A stretch of DNA of 64,000 nt, from contig CATNEN010000039.1 of assembly GCA_950097015.1 (NCBI GenBank), positions 5,596,501 through 5,660,500 on the forward strand, given 5' to 3'. The DNA comes from Macrostomum hystrix (lineage: Eukaryota > Platyhelminthes > Macrostomidae). The translations under genes were made by a program, and so were the position numbers. The notes under the pieces are model-generated. The model saw only the letters and a list, made by a program, of their open reading frames with translations. It had not been told where the DNA came from and did no database searches. Position 1 is the first letter of the stretch. Each line of letters opens with the position of its first letter. Below, piece by piece: positions 10,076 through 20,514 of the stretch.

Positions 10076-13000
10076 CTACACCTGCTTGGGCACTAAACTG
10101 ATTGCCGCCTCGTTTACGCCGTCCTCTCCGTCTTCGCCGCCGCCGCCGTTCTTCTCGACGTCGGCCCGACGCCGCTGCTGCTGGAGCCAGGCGGCTTCCG
10201 CGCCGCGTCGCATGCCCTCCGCGCTGGCCACGGTGTCCGGCAGTGGCAGGCCCCGAGTCTCCGGCAGCAGCAGCAGGGTGAGGCTGCTGGCCACCGTCAG
10301 GCAGCCGAACACGAGGCCGGGCAGGAAGTGGCCGTGCCTAGCCAGGCTGTTGGTGTAGGGCGCCACGATGTTGCCCATGGTGGCCAGAAATGTGGCCAGG
10401 AATAGGCCGTTGTTGCTTTAGGGAAATTGGAAAGGCTTTCAGAATCGTCTTTGGGCTCGGCAGTGTTTCTATCGCTTAATGGAAATCACCGAATGCAATG
10501 TACAGCTGCTCAGACTGCATGTGGGGACCGGATTGTCCATGCTGCCAACCTCAGTGCTTGCTAAGGAATAATAATAATATTTTCTGGAGGGCTGCGGGAC
10601 TGGCACATTATTTGGTGACACTAGACCCGCAGCCTGCGCATTGCTGAGCACTCTCTCACAAGTGTGTACATCTGTCCTGACTTTCTCATTGTCAGACAGT
10701 GCACACTCTCACAAGTGTGTACATCTGTCCTGACTTTCTCATTGTCAGACAGTGCACACTCTCACAAGTGTGTACATCTGTCCTGACTTTCTCATTGTCA
10801 GACAGTGCACACTCTCACAAGTGTGTACATCTGTCCTGACTTTCTCATTGTCAGACAGTGCACACTCTCACAAGTGTGTACATCTGTCCTGACTTTCTCA
10901 TTGTCAGACAGTGCACACTCTCACAAGTGTGTACATCTGTCCTGACTTTCTCATTGTCAGACAGTGCACACTCTCACAAGTGTGTACATCTGTCCTGACT
11001 TTCTCATTGTCAGACAGTGCACACTCTCACAAGTGTGTACATCTGTCCTGACTTTCTCATTGTCAGACAGTGCACACTCTCACTGTGCCTTGGCGGAATC
11101 GAGCTGCTGGACTTTTGTGCGAGAAGCAAAGTTCTCAGCATCGCAGTCACCAGGATCTTCTTCATCACCGTCTGGAGTCGGGAACTCCAACAAAAGCACC
11201 CGATCAGCATCTGAAAGACGTCTGCGTTTCCAAAGCTGAAATTGAAGAATCCTCTTCTGCATGCAGTCAGGAGACAATCAGTGAATGAAATGGACGATGG
11301 CGACCTTCTTGGCTAAACTGTACACATACAGGCAACCTTCGGGACCTTCAACGGAGTGAAACCGCGCAGCTGACGATCTGGCACCCCAACAACGTCCTCA
11401 GATCATTAAACCAATATGGATTCGCCATGGGGTTATACAGAGCAGTGTAAGTTGTCCTTGTGACCAGGGTCTTCAACCATAATTGCTGACAATCTCGACA
11501 ATGCTCACGTCGGACGGTTTTAAGGGCGGGAAATTTTGATCCATATGGCGGACTTTCACGAAAATCGGTCATTCGGTTTGGGAGCTATCATGAAGTAGGC
11601 AGCGGGCATTTGAAATTTCCCCCGTTGGGCATTCTACTGTTGATAAAGAGCGAAAATAGAAAACTGCTTCACACTCTTTGCTAGCTACTACAAGTAGGCG
11701 ATCCAGCTAATGAATTTTCTTCGCGATTAAGATGATAAAATAATCGACCGAGGCGGTGCGCACCGGACAGAGGTGGGCAGCAGCTCCGTGGCGTACAGGT
11801 CCATGACGCAATAGGCAGCGGTGAGGATGCACTTGGAGAACAGGGCGATGCCGGTCCGCAGGCCGGCCAGCGAAGCCGTCGGCACGTGCGGAACCAGCAT
11901 GACCCCGAGCCCGCTGACCAGCGCCATGATCACCGTCGGCGTCCGCCGGCCCAGGTAGTCGCTAAGCAGCCAGCCGATGAAGGAGGAGGGAATCTCAACC
12001 AGGCCGGTGTACACCTGATTCAGCACAATGTTGGACGTCGTGAATTCGACATCGGCGCTGAGGCCGCAGTAGGTGAACGAGAAGGCGGTCAGCATGAAAA
12101 ACACGACCAAGGTTTTTTTCCTGCGATGCGGCGGATGGGAGCAAAAAGGAAAAATTGGCAGTGAACTTGATGAGGGATCTAAGAACCCTATTCCATGGAT
12201 TCTGACATCCCAATCCTACAGATTCTGAAATCTCAATTATATGGATTCTGAAATCCCAATCCTACAAATTCTGAAATCCCAATCCTACAGATTCTGAAAT
12301 CCCAATCCTACAGATTCTGAAATCCCAATCCTACAGATTCTGAAATCCCAATCCTACAGATTCTGAAATCCAAATCCCATTTTTGCGCCAGGCTCTCGCC
12401 TCATCTCCGGGTAGATGAACAGCTCAGCCAGTCGGCCAGTCGGTTCCTTCTCCACCACCACCAGCTCCAGCTGCCCGCCACTATTCGGCTGCGCCGGTGG
12501 GCTGTCGCCGACGCCCCCGCTCCCGCCGGCTCCGAAATAGTCCAGCGGCAGGCGGATGCCGTTCCACCTGGCCAGCCGGCGGAATACGGCGGCGGCTTCT
12601 GTCTGACGGCCGCGCAGCACCAGCCAGCGGGGCGACTCCGGCACCGCCCAGGCGATGGCGGCGTACACCAGGCAGGGCGCCAGTGTGGTCAGCTGCACCG
12701 AGCGCCAGTCGCCGATGGCTGCCACCAGGGCTCCGGAGGTCATGTAGCCGGCGCACCAGAACAGCCAGAACAGGTTGCCGAGGACGGAACGGTAGCGCTC
12801 TGCTGTGAGCTCCTCCACTAGCAGCAGGCTCTGCGGTTTACAGTGGGACTTTAATGCATTTCGGTCGGTGACATTCGGTGGGATTTTTCAGTGGGATTTT
12901 AAACGCAAAATTTTTATGTGATATCGGTGGTAGTTCCATTTCCGCTTTCGATGGGATTATAAGGTGACATTCGGTGGGATATTAGGGGGATATTCGGTGG

Positions 13001-16000
13001 TATTTCAGAGTGATATTCAGTGGGATTTCAGGGTGATATTCGGTGGGATTTCAGGGGGATATTCGGTGGGATTTCAGGGTGATATTCGGTGGGAATTCAG
13101 GGGAATATTCGGTGGGATTTCAGGGTGATTTTCAGGTGGGATTCGAGGTGATAACGGAAACGGAACGGAACGGAAACTATCGAGCTCTTTTTGTGAATCC
13201 ACAAGCCCTATTTCACTTAAGGCTGGCCAGAGCATTCTGCTCACCTGGTAATAGACAGCCGACGATATGCCCTTGACGAACCTGGAGGCCAGTTGGAGGC
13301 CCATGTTGGGCGCCAGAGCGGGCAGCGGGCTGGAGACGGCATCGAGAGCCAGGAAGCACAGGATGATGGTTTTGCGCCCGATCCTGTCGCCAAGGGTGCC
13401 GAAAACCATGCCGATCGCGGTGCCGGCGAAGTACATCGGCGGCAGGAGGTCGCGCAGGTAGGCCCGGTCGCACACCAGCTGGTAGCGGCTGACCAGGTTG
13501 CTGCCGGAGAGAGCGGAGCCTGGCTCAGCCGGGAAGGTGAACGAACTGCAGGCCAGGCTGGCGTCTGGGCGGCGTGCGGATTGGTTGATGTTGATTGGCT
13601 GGTGTGTTGATTGGCTGGTGTGTTGATTGGCTGGTGTTTTAATTAGCTAGTGTGTTGATTGGCTGGTGTTTTAATTGGCTAGTGTGTTGATTGGCTGGTG
13701 TTTTAATTGGCTAGTGTGTTGATTGGCTGGTGTTTTAATTAGCTAGTGTGTTGATTGGCTGGTGTTTTAATTGGCTAGTGTGTTGATTGGCTAGTGTGCT
13801 ATATTGGCTGCGTGTTGATTGGCTAGTGTGCTATATTGGCTGCGTGTTGATTGGCTGGTGTGCTGATTGGCTGGTGTGTTGATTGGCTGGTGTATTGATT
13901 GGCTAGTGTGTTGATTGGCTGGTGTTTTAATTGGCTAGTGTGTTGATTGAATGGTGTTTTAATTGGCTAGTGTGTTGATTGGCTGGTGTTTTAATTGGCT
14001 AGTGTGTTGATTGGCTGGTGTTTTAATTGGCTAGTGTGTTGATTGGCTGGTGTTTTAATTGGCTAGTGTGTTGATTGGCTGGTGTTTTAATTGGCTAGTG
14101 TGTTGATTGGCTGGTGTTTTAATTAGCTAGTGTGTTGATTGGCTGGTGTTTTAATTGGCTGGTGTGTTGATTGGCTAGTGTGCTATATTGGCTGCGTGTT
14201 GATTGGCTGGTGTGCTGATTGGCTGGTGTGTTGATTGGCTGGTGTATTGATTGGCTAGTGTGTTGATTGGCTGGTGTTTTAATTGGCTAGTGTGTTGATT
14301 GAATGGTGTTTTAATTGGCTAGTGTGTTGATTGGCTGGTGTTTTAATTGGCTAGTGTGTTGATTGGTTGGTGTTTTAATTAGCTTGTGTGTTGATTGGCT
14401 GGTGTTTTAATTGGCTGGTGTATTGATTGGCTAGTGTGCTATATTGGCTGCGTGTTGATTGGCTGGTGTGCTGATTGGCTGGTGTGTTGATTGGCTGGTG
14501 CATTGATTGGCTAGTGAGTTGATTTGCTAGTGTGTTGATTGGCTGGTGTGTTGATTGGCTGGTGTTTTAATTGGCTAGTGTGTTGATTGGCTGGTGTGTT
14601 GATTGGCTGGTGTGTTGATTGGCTGGTGCATTGATTGGCTAGTGAGTTGATTTGCTAGTGTGTTGATTGGCTGGTGTGTTGATTGGCTGGTTTTTTAATT
14701 GGCTGGTGTTTTAATTGGCTAGTGTGTTGATTGGTTGGTGTTTTAATTAGCTTGTGTGTTGATTGGCTGGTGTTTTAATTGGCTGGTGTATTGATTGGCT
14801 AGTGTGCTATATTGGCTGGCGTGTTGATTGGCTGGTGTGCTGATTGGCTGGTGTGTTGATTGGCTGGTGTATTGATTGGCTAGTGAGTTGATTGGCTGGT
14901 GTTTTAATTAGCTAGTGTGTTGATTGGCTGGTGTTTTAATTAGCTAGTGTGTTGATTGGCTGGTGTTTTAATTGGCTGGTGTGTTGATTGGCTAGTGTGC
15001 TATATTGGCTGGCGTGTTGATTGGCTGGTGTGCTGATTGGCTGGTGTGTTGATTGGCTGGTGTATTGATTGGCTAGTGTGTTGATTGGCTGGTGTTTTAA
15101 TTGGCTAGTGTGTTGATTGAATGGTGTTTTAATTGGCTAGTGTGTTGATTGGCTGGTGTTTTAATTGGCTAGTGTGTTGATTGGTTGGTGTTTTAATTAG
15201 CTTGTGTGTTGATTGGCTTGTGTTTTAATTGGCTGGTGTATTGATTGGCTAGTGTGCTATATTGGCTGCGTGTTGATTGGCTGGTGTGCTGATTGGCTGG
15301 TGTGTTGATTGGCTGGTGCATTGATTGGCTAGTGAGTTTATTTGCTAGTGTGTTGATTGGCTGGTGTGTTGATTGGCTGGTGTTTTAATTGGCTAGTGTG
15401 TTGATTGGCTGGTGTGTTGATTGGCTGGTGTGTTGATTGGCTGGTGCATTGATTGGCTAGTGAGTTGATTTGCTAGTGTGTTGATTGGCTGGTGTGTTGA
15501 TTGGCTGGTGTTTTAATTGGCTAGTGTGTTGATTGGCTGGTGTTTTAATTGGCTAGTGTGTTGATTGGTTGGTGTTTTAATTAGCTTGTGTGTTGATTGG
15601 CTGGTGTTTTAATTGGCTGGTGTATTGATTGGCTAGTGTGCTATATTGGCTGGCGTGTTGATTGGCTGGTGTGCTGATTGGCTGGTGTGTTTATTGGCTG
15701 GTGTATTGATTGGCTAGTGAGTTGATTTGCTAGTGTGTTGATTGGCTGGTGTGTTGATTGGCTGGTGTGTTGATTGGCTGGTGTGTTGATTGGCTGGTGT
15801 TTTAATTGGCTGGTTGCATTGGCAAAGCAATTGGCACTCACTGCTGGGTGAGCGCATTGTACACTGGTCATCACTGGCGGTCCAACCAGTGTCATTTCCT
15901 GGTATCTGACACAGGAACTTTGGCTGGTGCATGAACAGCACCAGGAGCTGAAACTCCAAGCAGGCCTTCAAATTGGTGAAGGACAGCAGCACGAACAGCA

Positions 16001-16055
16001 GCACCTGCGCCCTTGATAGGCCGCCAATGTCCATAAGAATCTTCTCGTACTCCAT
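10076..16055 (-). CDS. SLC22-family organic ion transporter, complete, five exons
   Basis: Exons on the minus strand: 15842-16055, 13245-13564, 12400-12830, 11764-12120, 10076-10415. Phases match at every junction and sum to 553 aa, the normal SLC22 length. It is a 12-TM major-facilitator protein of the plasma membrane for organic cations or anions. Hallmarks: N-terminal MEYEKILMDIGGLSRAQ; a Cys-rich extracellular loop after TM1; YQLVCDRAYLRDLL; the MFS loop-2 motif GDRIGRK (about residue 131); PESPRWL (242); EMRKKTLVVFF formed exactly across the exon 3-4 junction; ELLPTSVRNNG across exon 4-5; LPETRGL (about 492). Three introns use GT-AG; intron 3 appears to use a GC donor (ATGAG|GCGAGA). Introns 1, 2 and 3 are largely tandem repeat and intron 4 holds a SINE-derived array. 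Substrate cannot be inferred. Possible leader acceptors (AAACAG, ATACAG) lie just upstream of the ATG. Confidence 0.92.
10560..11120 (-). mobile_element. tRNA-derived SINE with an expanded internal repeat, in SLC22 intron 4
   Basis: Read on the minus strand this matches the SINEs at 29594-29935 and 54156-54480: the order is a box-B-like head (gctcgattccg), the core around ctgacRatgagaaagtcagg and acacttgtgtgag, the segment ctgcgggtctagtgtcacca, and an (att)n-type tail (attattattattcc). A 53-bp piece of the core (first copy near 10661, last near 11032) is repeated eight times almost without change. It lies in the same orientation as the host gene. Confidence 0.8.
11121..11763. other. Rest of SLC22 intron 4
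   Basis: Unique sequence. A stretch at about 11605-11640 (aaatttcccccgttggg, then attctactgttgataa) resembles the 3' end of the dispersed element seen at 18.5-19.3 kb. No exon was recognised here, and the flanking exons already join without loss. Confidence 0.4.
12203..12375. repeat. 23-bp minisatellite in SLC22 intron 3
   Basis: About seven copies, core cccaatcctacagattctga, filling most of the 279-bp intron. The array runs to about 25 bp from the apparent GC donor. Confidence 0.93.
12870..13145. repeat. Degenerate 22-bp minisatellite in SLC22 intron 2
   Basis: Imperfect copies of gatattcggtgggatttcag. It is more diverged than the other arrays, suggesting an older or decaying array. Confidence 0.85.
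13583..15812. repeat. 2.2-kb 16-bp minisatellite filling SLC22 intron 1
   Basis: About 135 copies of gattggctggtgtgtt and variants (gttttaattggctagt; gtgctatattggctgc). The gtgctatattggct variant recurs every few hundred bp with the same neighbours, showing higher-order repetition. In the transcribed (minus) direction most units carry agccaatca, a consensus CCAAT box. The array reaches within about 20 bp of the exon 2 acceptor and 30 bp of the exon 1 donor. Confidence 0.97.
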
Positions 16056-16205
16056 GTTGCTGTGTGGGTCTGTATGCAATCCTGTTTTGAAAATTATAAT
16101 GTGACCCTTTTGACAGGTTGCAGCAACTCCCAATGCGTCTGCCATAGCTGAATATAACCAACTGCTCCCCACTGCCGATATAGAAAATTTACAGCGCGTG
16201 AGGTA

Positions 16206-16300
16206 AGTGGCGAGCCAGCCTTAAATTTGAGCATTGGGGCTTGTCGTGCTCTGCCTGACGATGAGAAAGTCAGGGCAGATGTAGACACTTGTCCGATTGT
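16206..16300 (+). mobile_element. Fragment of the tRNA-derived SINE
   Basis: Short match to the SINE core: ggggcttgtcgtg, tgcctgacgatgagaaagtc, then acacttgt. Truncated at both ends. Confidence 0.65.
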
Positions 16301-17305
16301 GTTCATCCATCCATTATCGCAGCCATCATGCAAATATGATTAATCATGATCGTACACTTACCAAAGACTCGGAACACTGGTTCCCGTGGCAGGTCTGTTG
16401 CAAATCCCCTACAGAATGTCTAACAAACTTGCCGCTTTAAATAGGATCTAAGCTTTTCCTTAAGTTGCACAGATACTTGTGTGAAGTTCGCAAGCAAATG
16501 TCAGTCAACGCAGAATTTATTCTAAACAGCATTTATTCAATTCTATTAGTTCGCAACAAGCCGAGCTACGCCACCTTAAAGTCAGCCTAAGCCCGTCCTG
16601 ATTGACAGCTGCCAAAAGTAGTGGAGGTCGGATTAAATGAAGCTAAGAAAGAGTGGGGGATTGATTGCATTCCCGCGTGCGGAGACAAGGTCAAACTGAA
16701 TAAATTGCAGCAGGTTGGAGTTAAGCCTGCATTTTGCACTGTAAATACTGTAGTGCACGGAGCAGTACTGCAGGCTGCCTGGGGGGGATTGGCCTGGGAA
16801 GAAGGGCAGGAAAGACTGGCAGTGCTCGGGCTTGGCCAAAAGTGTAGCGACCTGCCAGCCAGGCCAAGAGGTGGGAGCAGAGACCGCCCGGTGTTTTCGC
16901 ACTGATTCGCCCAGACCCATGCAGGTCGCGCGCATGAGACAGCAATGGCAGAGGCGGACGGGATTTCGTGGGTTGCTACCCTCCAGGGGCCGGAATCGTG
17001 ATCCCTGCTTTCTTCCCCAAAATCTGAACATATTCCCCTTCTGGCAATTCCTTTTTTTGCCTGCAACAATCAGGTAGATCACGCGAGGCCAACGATTGCA
17101 GCTGGGGCAAAGCAGCAGAGAAGCGGATTGCAAACTGGCTAGGTGTATACATGCAACAAGTTGAAGCCTCTGCTTCAAGGCCTCCGTTGATTTTTACGTA
17201 AAAGTACAAATTTGAAGATCCGAATGGGAAAATCAAATGGAAAAGTTCAGCACACTTATAGCAATGGGACACCAGTCAGATATCTTACGTGTGTACAAGG
17301 AGGTC
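16301..17305. other. Intergenic DNA between SLC22 and the second SINE
   Basis: Overlapping ORFs of 70-180 codons occur on both strands at 16590-17270, but none shows a recognisable domain or coherent protein composition. I do not call a gene. Confidence 0.35.
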
Positions 17306-17307
17306 AA

Positions 17308-17535
17308 AAGTGGTTTAGCCTAGTGGTTAGAGCATTGGATCACGACTTAAAGGTCGGTGGTTCGATTCCCGATTACAATGGAACTCTGCATTGCGTCAAT
17401 TCACCCAGCTGTTAAATGGGTACCAGTACCAGCATTTCCAGTCCATGGACTGAACAGCCTTGGGAGCGCTGCGCAGTAGCTATATAGTCATTAGGGCCGT
17501 TTGTACAAAATTGCCTGATATTGTACAATAATATT
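17308..17535 (+). mobile_element. Second tRNA-derived SINE family
   Basis: The head has both RNA polymerase III promoter boxes intact: box A TAGCCTAGTGG at 17316-17326 and box B GGTTCGATTCC at 17359-17369. A body follows with cacccagctgttaaatgggt, a segment common in invertebrate tRNA SINEs, then an A/T-rich end. It is not a tRNA gene: the acceptor stem does not close and the anticodon stem is poor. Confidence 0.75.
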
Positions 17536-18075
17536 GTACACACAGTTTGTGCTCAGGATTCAGCGGTAAGGGTGGAGTTGCCTACTCGCTGGCTACAGGT
17601 TAACTGTAACTAAATGATCTATTAGCAGTGAACCCCATCGGTTCTACTGTCAGTAGTCGAAATGGAACATTTCACACATTGCTAGATGTTTATAATTCAA
17701 AACGTTTAAAGCAAGAAGTTGCACAGCCAAGGCTTTGATTGGCTGAGGCTGGTCACGTGCTTCAGGAAGTCATGCTGAAACCGAGACTATTATTAAAGAA
17801 CAACGTTGTCGAAATTGTCAAATTTGACAATTTTCAGTAAACGAGGCAAAAATAAGAAAGTCACAAGTTGAAGCAACCAGTTGAAATATTTACGCTTTGC
17901 AGATGCCTTGACTTGATATTTTTAGCCAAGACTTGTACAAACAGTTGGGCTTTCGATTTTTTGTTAAATAAAAAATCGACTGCAAAGACAATTAACAAGT
18001 TTGCTCTAAAAAAGCCAGTGAAATTTAATTGCACACGATAGTCTGAACAGCAGATTTCAACAGAGTTTGCAAGCG
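17536..18075. other. Intergenic DNA, 3' side of thioredoxin
   Basis: AT-rich. A short stretch near 17640 (ggttctactgtcagtag) resembles the end of the dispersed element at 18.5-19.3 kb. No gene seen. Confidence 0.35.
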
Positions 18076-18510
18076 TCATAGACCCTGCTTCTCGGCGAAC
18101 GAGTCAACAAAGTCCTGCACAGCCTCGGGCTCCCGAAGACCAACAAAACTATCAACAACTCGGCCGCCGCGCATGGCCAGCACCATCGGCACGGAGGCCA
18201 CGCGAAACTCTTCGGCTAGATCTGGCAGATTGTCCACGTCAACAGCGGCCAGAAGCACACGCGGCTGCGAGCGAACCGCCTTCTCAAGGCGCGGCTTCAA
18301 CAGCTTGCAGGGGGCGCACCAGGTTGCATGGAACTGGACCAAAGCGGCCGCGTCTGGGGCATTGCGAATGCGCTTGTCAAAATCTGCCATGTCCTGGATT
18401 GCAACAATGTTGCTAGTAGATCCTGCGCTACTTGCCAGGCAACGTTGCGGCTGTAGCAGGCACTGCTGGACTGGTTTCCCTGGCAACGAGGCCACACAAC
18501 TGGCGCGCAC
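18076..18510 (-). CDS. Mitochondrial-type thioredoxin
   Basis: A thioredoxin fold of about 105 residues with redox motif WCAPCK, the cis-Pro segment VASVPMVLAMRGG and the F-V-G-L end of the last strand. PRLEKAV, AAVDVDNLPDLAEEF and VDSFVG follow the mitochondrial TXN2 pattern closely. About 40 residues precede the fold, basic and Ser/Ala-rich, as for a matrix-targeting presequence. The start is unclear: this frame opens at a GTG (18510), while a better presequence, ATG 18536 (MEFRRRLAL), is one frame off. A roughly 50-bp intron (for example donor at CCA|GTTGTG, acceptor CTACAG) or a frameshift would be needed to join them. The internal Met (MADF) lies within the conserved domain, so it is unlikely to be the start. 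Confidence 0.85.
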   Translation of the reverse strand: MRASCVASLPGKPVQQCLLQPQRCLASSAGSTSNIVAIQDMADFDKRIRNAPDAAALVQFHATWCAPCKLLKPRLEKAVRSQPRVLLAAVDVDNLPDLAEEFRVASVPMVLAMRGGRVVDSFVGLREPEAVQDFVDSFAEKQGL

Positions 18511-18539
18511 AAGGCCAGGCGTCTGCGGAATTCCATTTT

Positions 18540-18950
18540 GGGCACTTCTTGCTCACAACTGTGCACCAAGATTCCTAACAGTAGGACTATCACGCCATTC
18601 TGCCACCCGTTTTTTATACCAAGGGGCGGAATTTCCCCCTCCCCCGACAATTATTTGTGCTGCACCCGAACGGAGCAACGCAAGCACACGAAACTCAACA
18701 CCACAAGCCAACTTTTTGTTGCGCATCTTCTGAAACAATAATCAAGCCGCCAGCCCCTCAGACTGTCGAGATTTTTCTATAAGAGCGAGTGTAGTTCATA
18801 CCCAGGTATACACGAATTGGCACTGCGCCTCAGTGTGGCCTTGCCAGGCCTTCCAACTTTATCAGCATGTCACCCGAATGTGCCTGCATCATCTCCGACT
18901 TTGGTGGTCACCAACCTTTATCTAGACGGAGCTGCTGGACCTTCAACAGC
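18540..18950 (-). mobile_element. Dispersed element, copy 1 (inverted partner)
   Basis: On the minus strand the order is: gtctagataaaggttggtga, cacattcgg, agatgcgcaacaaaaagttg, tgagtttcgtgtgcttgcg, then aaattccgcccctt, ttggtataaaaaac and tcctactgttagg. The same blocks in the same order occur at 19160-19370 and 51941-52215, and the terminal blocks at 50455-50530. No protein is encoded. The length and termini are not defined by the sequence seen. Confidence 0.7.
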
Positions 18951-19159
18951 TGACCTGACAGCTGAATATAGACATCTTGATGCACAATATTCCCATTTCG
19001 CTGATCAAGCCTCAATACGGGACGAAGCTAAACCACAGGACCCTCGCCTAGTCTGCCAATCAATCAGTCACCTCCCCGACGCCGTCAGCAACTTGCCTCC
19101 AGATAGCTATGCAGTCCCTATCGCCAATTTTTCACCTTTCAAACTCAACTACTACTTAT

Positions 19160-19370
19160 TGGAGGTCCAGCAGCTACATCTAGACAAAGGTCGGTGACTA
19201 CGAACCATCGAGTATCTCAACAGTGTGAATGGCTGGCACCTTGATTGTTATTACAAAAGATGCGAAACAAAAAGTTGGCCAGTGATCTTAAGTTTTGTGT
19301 GCTTGCATTGCTCCATTTGGGTGTAGCAAAATTCTAGGTGAAAATTCCCTTTAGTGGTTCTACTGTTAAA
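19160..19370 (+). mobile_element. Dispersed element, copy 2
   Basis: Plus-strand copy in opposite orientation to the one at 18540-18950: ggtccagcag, tctagacaaaggtcggtgac, agatgcgaaacaaaaagttg, gttttgtgtgcttgcattg, then ggttctactgttaa. The pair forms a long imperfect inverted repeat around a roughly 200-bp spacer. Confidence 0.7.
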
Positions 19371-20510
19371 CTAGGTATTAATACTTGAGTTATACTTGAC
19401 ATAAAAATTTTTCTAAATAATTAAATTTACTAGCTCCACAAAAGTACTAATGGCAACACCTACCATTGCTGAGAAGCATCTAGCAGCACTGGTACACAGA
19501 CTCATTCTTTTAAATCTGAAATGTTTAAGTCAACTGCAAGTAGCTACATGTGCTAAGTTAAAATATCTAGGTGGAATTTAATTGAATTAGGCAAAAAACT
19601 TACAAGGAAATTCTTGCAAATGCCATTGTTTAAAGGATAATCTGAATAAAGGAAATGAATTGTGTGTAAAAGTGGTGCTTTGGTTATAATATGATTAATA
19701 AACATATAAACTTATCACATTGTTTGAGAATGAATTTTATACAAATAAGGAAATAACATTTGCTGGCATTGTTAAGTGCTAGTAAAGTCCTATTGTTAAT
19801 GGATTAAAAAAAGTTCAACAAGCAATCAAATATGGGCACTTGGGATAAGGAATCTATCTCCAAGATACATTTAAAAATAATTGCTAGGCCATATTGATTT
19901 TAACAAAACCAACCACCACATGAAGCCAGTTTCTTTCCTATGCAATTATGCTTAACCTATGCAATAACTCAATTACTCAATTACTCAATAACTCAATTAA
20001 CTGCAATTACTCAATAACTTATGCAATTAGTTATTGAGTTATCCTGAGACATAGGCCTACCAATGCATGTTATGTTACATCATTGGGGGAGTTTTTACAG
20101 TAAGATAGCATGGTTTTGCAACATTTTGGAGCTGCATAGGCCTATAGAGAGGACTAGTGATGGTGATAGGACACAAACAGATATAGGCCCTATTGAGCAA
20201 GAAACTTGATGAATATTAAAGTCTTAAGCTTTTTTCAGTAGGCCCTAGAAATAAAAATTTGCTAGCTATGCAATTCATAATTTGCCATGTCCATCATAAT
20301 AATTGTAGGCCTTGCCAAAGTAGGCAAGCTAGGCTTAGACCAGGCCAGCTAGCTAGATCAACTATACCATGGGCGCATGGAATCTTTTTTGTATAGGCCC
20401 TAGATATATATTTATAGGACATGGTAAATAGCCAGGTCTATAGCTATTACAGGCAATGTTTGCTTCTTTAGACTCAAGTGACTTTCTTCCTCATTAAAGA
20501 GAAAAAATAC
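19371..20510. other. AT-rich DNA with recurrent TAGGCC motifs
   Basis: No gene. Between about 20050 and 20560, taggcct/aggccta-type hexamers recur roughly ten times, and a caattactcaataact cluster lies at 19965-20035, partly palindromic with ttattgagtt. Confidence 0.5.
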
Positions 20511-20514
20511 AGCA

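Noticed and set aside
16587-17272. Overlapping ORFs of 70-181 codons on both strands
   Set aside because: No recognised domain, no consistent splice sites, and similar openness on both strands, which suggests chance in a GC-richer patch.
17313-17384. tRNA gene
   Set aside because: Boxes A and B are intact, but the acceptor and anticodon stems do not fold and a SINE body follows.
18817-19197. 126-codon ORF between thioredoxin and the AT-rich block
   Set aside because: It spans the inverted pair of the dispersed element, and parts are reverse complements of one another, so it is not an independent gene.
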